From JAYZAP01 sp964645285 (GTDB lineage: Bacteria; Pseudomonadota; Alphaproteobacteria; JAAXGF01), in contig CAZYDR010000031.1 in the NCBI GenBank assembly GCA_964645285.1, positions 1 through 36,055 on the forward strand: DNA of 36,055 bases, in the 5' to 3' direction. The notes under the pieces were generated by a model. The model had not been told where the DNA came from and did no database searches. It saw only the letters and a program-made list of their open reading frames with translations. The position numbers and the translations under genes were made by a program. Positions 34,191 to 36,055 of this stretch are shown piece after piece (position 1 is the stretch's first letter; every line of letters begins with the position of its first letter).

Positions 34191-35771
34191 TCAGGTTGAC
34201 CCGAACTGGCGATACATCAGATTGCCACCATCCGGACGCATGGCCGGCACCAACCAATCCCGATAGAGGAACGCGTTGACGTTGTGGGTGATGAACGTGT
34301 AAACGCCGGAATCTTCCATCATGTCCTGCATTTTAACGTACATGTCATGACGTTTTTGTGGGTCGACTTCCTTAACCGCCGCAGTATGGAGTTCACCGAA
34401 CTCAGGACTGTTCCAGCGCTCCCAGTTCCACTCGCCAACTTGGTCGGGTGTAAACCATGCTGTCGCCCAATAGGGATCGGGCGCCATCGAATAGCGGTTA
34501 TAAATAAGCTGGATGCCCTTCCACGCATCGCCCTCTGATTCGAGTCCAAGTGTCCAAAAGGTGCCAGAATCGTGCGAGTTGATCTGCACTTCGATTCCGA
34601 TCTGCATCAGATTTGCCTGAATCACTTGGGCTGCGGACATATGGTCGGTGATGTTGTGGACGTCAAGGGTCGTCTTGAACCCGTTACCAAAGCCAGCCTC
34701 GGCCAACAGCTCTTTGGCCTTCTCCAGGTTGGGTTCGGTAATATTGTTGCCGGCTCGATGGCCGACCAGCCCGGGTGCGATGATTCCGGTAGCACGATCT
34801 GCGGCGCCGAAATAAGCCCCGTTAAGGATTGCATCGACGTCGATAGCAAGCTGAATGGCCTGACGGACCCGGCCGTCGCCAAACGGCTCGTGATCCACGT
34901 TCATTCCAAGCCATTCGTAATACAGTGACGGGTAGACCCGCATGTTGGTTCCTGCGGGCATGTTCGACTCATACCTGGGAAGCGAGCTTGCCGCGACAGC
35001 CGTCATGTCGAGCTGCCCCGCCTCAAAAGCGATCTCTGCCGTCTTTGCATCGTCGATGGGAATGATCTCGATACGGTCGAACTCCGGTTTGGCGCCGGGC
35101 CAACCATCATGGCGGGTCAACACCAGCTTCTGCTTCGGTGACCACGATTCGATCTTGTACGGCCCTGAGGTTGCGGGCGGCTCCACCGTGAACTTCTTCT
35201 CCGCGAGCTGCTCGACCGCGGCTTTGCAGACGATCGTACCGGAACCGTAGGGCAGCGTACTGTTGAACAGCGGCGCGAAAGGTTCGCTAAATGTCAACAC
35301 GCCGGTGTATTTGTCGATGATCTCGACTTCCGTGAGAGGCTCCCAGTCGACCGCCGTCCAGGATTCCAGCTTGGCATGCCGCTCAAAGGAATACTTCACG
35401 TCCTCCGAGGTCATTTCCCCGAAGCCATTGGTCCACATGACGCCGGGCATCAACTCGAACTTCACGTGCGTGGGGTCCATCGTCTCGATCGACGTCGCCG
35501 CCTCGAGCTCCCAACCCCAACCTTCGTCGGACGGCGTGTTACCGTAAAGGGGCTTGTATGACACAAGCTTGTTGAACACGGCCATCATGACGTCCTGGTC
35601 GGCCGAGGCAGCGGGATTGATCGGATCAATGCCCTGAATATCCGACTGGCTGCGGATTTGGATAACCTTCTCCGATTGCCCCCAAGAATGCCTCGGCTTC
35701 GCGATCGTCGACACACCCACCGCGCCCGCCATGGCAATAAATTTGCGTCGTGTTACCGGTAATACCTTCAT
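34191..35771 (-). CDS. Tat-exported ABC substrate-binding protein, family 5 (DppA/OppA type)
   Basis: A 526-residue extracytoplasmic binding protein for peptides, nickel or other large solutes. The N-terminus has a twin-arginine signal (TRRKFIAMAGAVGV, then cleavage near residue 30). The mature protein has IQIRSQSDIQGIDPIN, LMPGVMWTNGFGEMTSEDVKYSFERH, and the HDSGTFWTLGL region, all family 5 marks. AGGAGGAAT precedes the ATG, a strong site. No matching permeases or ATPases lie in the window, so its partners are probably outside to the left on the minus strand's downstream side or elsewhere. Ligand unknown. Confidence 0.9.
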   Translation of the reverse strand: MKVLPVTRRKFIAMAGAVGVSTIAKPRHSWGQSEKVIQIRSQSDIQGIDPINPAASADQDVMMAVFNKLVSYKPLYGNTPSDEGWGWELEAATSIETMDPTHVKFELMPGVMWTNGFGEMTSEDVKYSFERHAKLESWTAVDWEPLTEVEIIDKYTGVLTFSEPFAPLFNSTLPYGSGTIVCKAAVEQLAEKKFTVEPPATSGPYKIESWSPKQKLVLTRHDGWPGAKPEFDRIEIIPIDDAKTAEIAFEAGQLDMTAVAASSLPRYESNMPAGTNMRVYPSLYYEWLGMNVDHEPFGDGRVRQAIQLAIDVDAILNGAYFGAADRATGIIAPGLVGHRAGNNITEPNLEKAKELLAEAGFGNGFKTTLDVHNITDHMSAAQVIQANLMQIGIEVQINSHDSGTFWTLGLESEGDAWKGIQLIYNRYSMAPDPYWATAWFTPDQVGEWNWERWNSPEFGELHTAAVKEVDPQKRHDMYVKMQDMMEDSGVYTFITHNVNAFLYRDWLVPAMRPDGGNLMYRQFGST

Positions 35772-35795
35772 TTCAGATTCCTCCTATGTCGGCGC

Positions 35796-35813
35796 TTTTC
35801 GTTATTTTCGTTA
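35796..35813. repeat. Tandem 9-base repeat in the leader of the family-5 binding protein
   Basis: TTTTCGTTA occurs twice in a row, immediately upstream (minus strand) of the ribosome site of the gene at 35771. It may be a regulatory or leader element or simply slippage-prone sequence. Confidence 0.5.
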
Positions 35814-35875
35814 TGAGACTTCTTAGCACTAACATATGGTGTATCCAAATGTCATCTAACAAATTATCATGGCGT
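35814..35875 (-). promoter_or_regulatory. AT-rich upstream region of the family-5 binding protein
   Basis: About 60 AT-rich bases likely to hold the leftward promoter. A GATAAT-like -10 sequence occurs on the minus strand near 35868 but its best -35 match is at 19 bases, so no promoter is assigned with confidence. Confidence 0.25.
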
Positions 35876-36031
35876 TTACATCTTGTTGATCAAATAATCC
35901 GCTAATAGACATAATCGGGGAGTAGCCATACGAAAAGCGCAGGCCACGTCCTCTGCCGTAACATAGTAATACAACCAATGGCGTTGAGGGTCGTCGCCGG
36001 ACTCGATGTAACGGGCCGAATTCTCCGACAT
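35876..36031 (-). CDS. Small hypothetical protein or truncated gene
   Basis: A 51-codon frame starting MSENSARYIESGDDP and containing RHWLYYYVTAEDVA. The first 35 codons have the high-GC third positions of neighbouring genes; the last 12 do not. This suggests a gene start whose 3' part was lost and replaced by the AT-rich segment. An in-frame TAG lies a few codons upstream of the ATG. No family recognised. Confidence 0.3.
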   Translation of the reverse strand: MSENSARYIESGDDPQRHWLYYYVTAEDVACAFRMATPRLCLLADYLINKM

Positions 36032-36055
36032 CACGACAGCGAGCTAACGCAGGTA

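Noticed and set aside
1..36055. CRISPR arrays, tRNA, rRNA, riboswitches, phage attachment sites
   Set aside because: No regularly spaced repeats, cloverleaf or conserved aptamer pattern was seen on reading.

Overview
The window is about 36 kb of GC-rich bacterial DNA. Dense gene packing, stop/start overlaps of the ATGA or GTGA type, AGGAGG-like ribosome sites, Tat-exported binding proteins and the family mix all fit a proteobacterium, most likely an alphaproteobacterium. That placement is an inference; no rRNA, tRNA or other marker gene is present.

Layout. 1-1675: a flavin-dependent monooxygenase cut by the window edge, a short IS3-type transposase relic and a GAF protein. 1748-4694: an AspA/AstE-type deacylase divergent from a ureidoglycolate-lyase-like protein and an HMG-CoA-lyase-like TIM barrel. 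4955-11276: a tight eight-gene plus-strand operon (amidohydrolase, DUF1989 protein, maleate-isomerase-like protein, creatininase family, hydantoin-racemase-like protein, second ureidoglycolate-lyase-like protein, aldo/keto reductase, NHL protein). 11293-13394: minus-strand alpha/beta hydrolase and amidase. 13591-18375: PuuE-type deacetylase, a broken amino-acid ABC ATPase, agmatinase family, isochorismatase family and a histidine-ammonia-lyase-like enzyme. 18379-20268: minus-strand second agmatinase-family enzyme and an RpiR regulator. 20727-27951: a NitT/TauT-type ABC importer with two binding proteins, three permeases and one ATPase, plus a large amidohydrolase. 27960-30345: minus-strand quinone-oxidoreductase-like protein and an allantoate-amidohydrolase-like enzyme. 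30354-32062: a decayed zone (IS3 transposase fragment, small alpha/beta-barrel gene, relics of a RidA gene and of an old-yellow-enzyme gene). 32067-35771: CocE/NonD hydrolase and a Tat-exported family-5 peptide-type binding protein.

How it may work. Nearly every enzyme belongs to a family acting on amide, cyclic amide, ureide, guanidine or imidazole nitrogen, and a dedicated importer and an RpiR regulator sit in the middle. I read it as a catabolic island for an unidentified nitrogen-rich compound. Three enzymes depart from their families at key residues: the ammonia-lyase has Asn where HAL has its selectivity His, one racemase-fold protein lacks both catalytic Cys, and the HMGL-like protein lacks the usual Arg-Asp metal/catalytic motif. 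Hut, Rut and classical allantoin pathways are each incomplete here. Two inverted relics of the same IS3-type transposase, sharing 30 identical bases, flank the island at about 1.05 kb and 30.9 kb.
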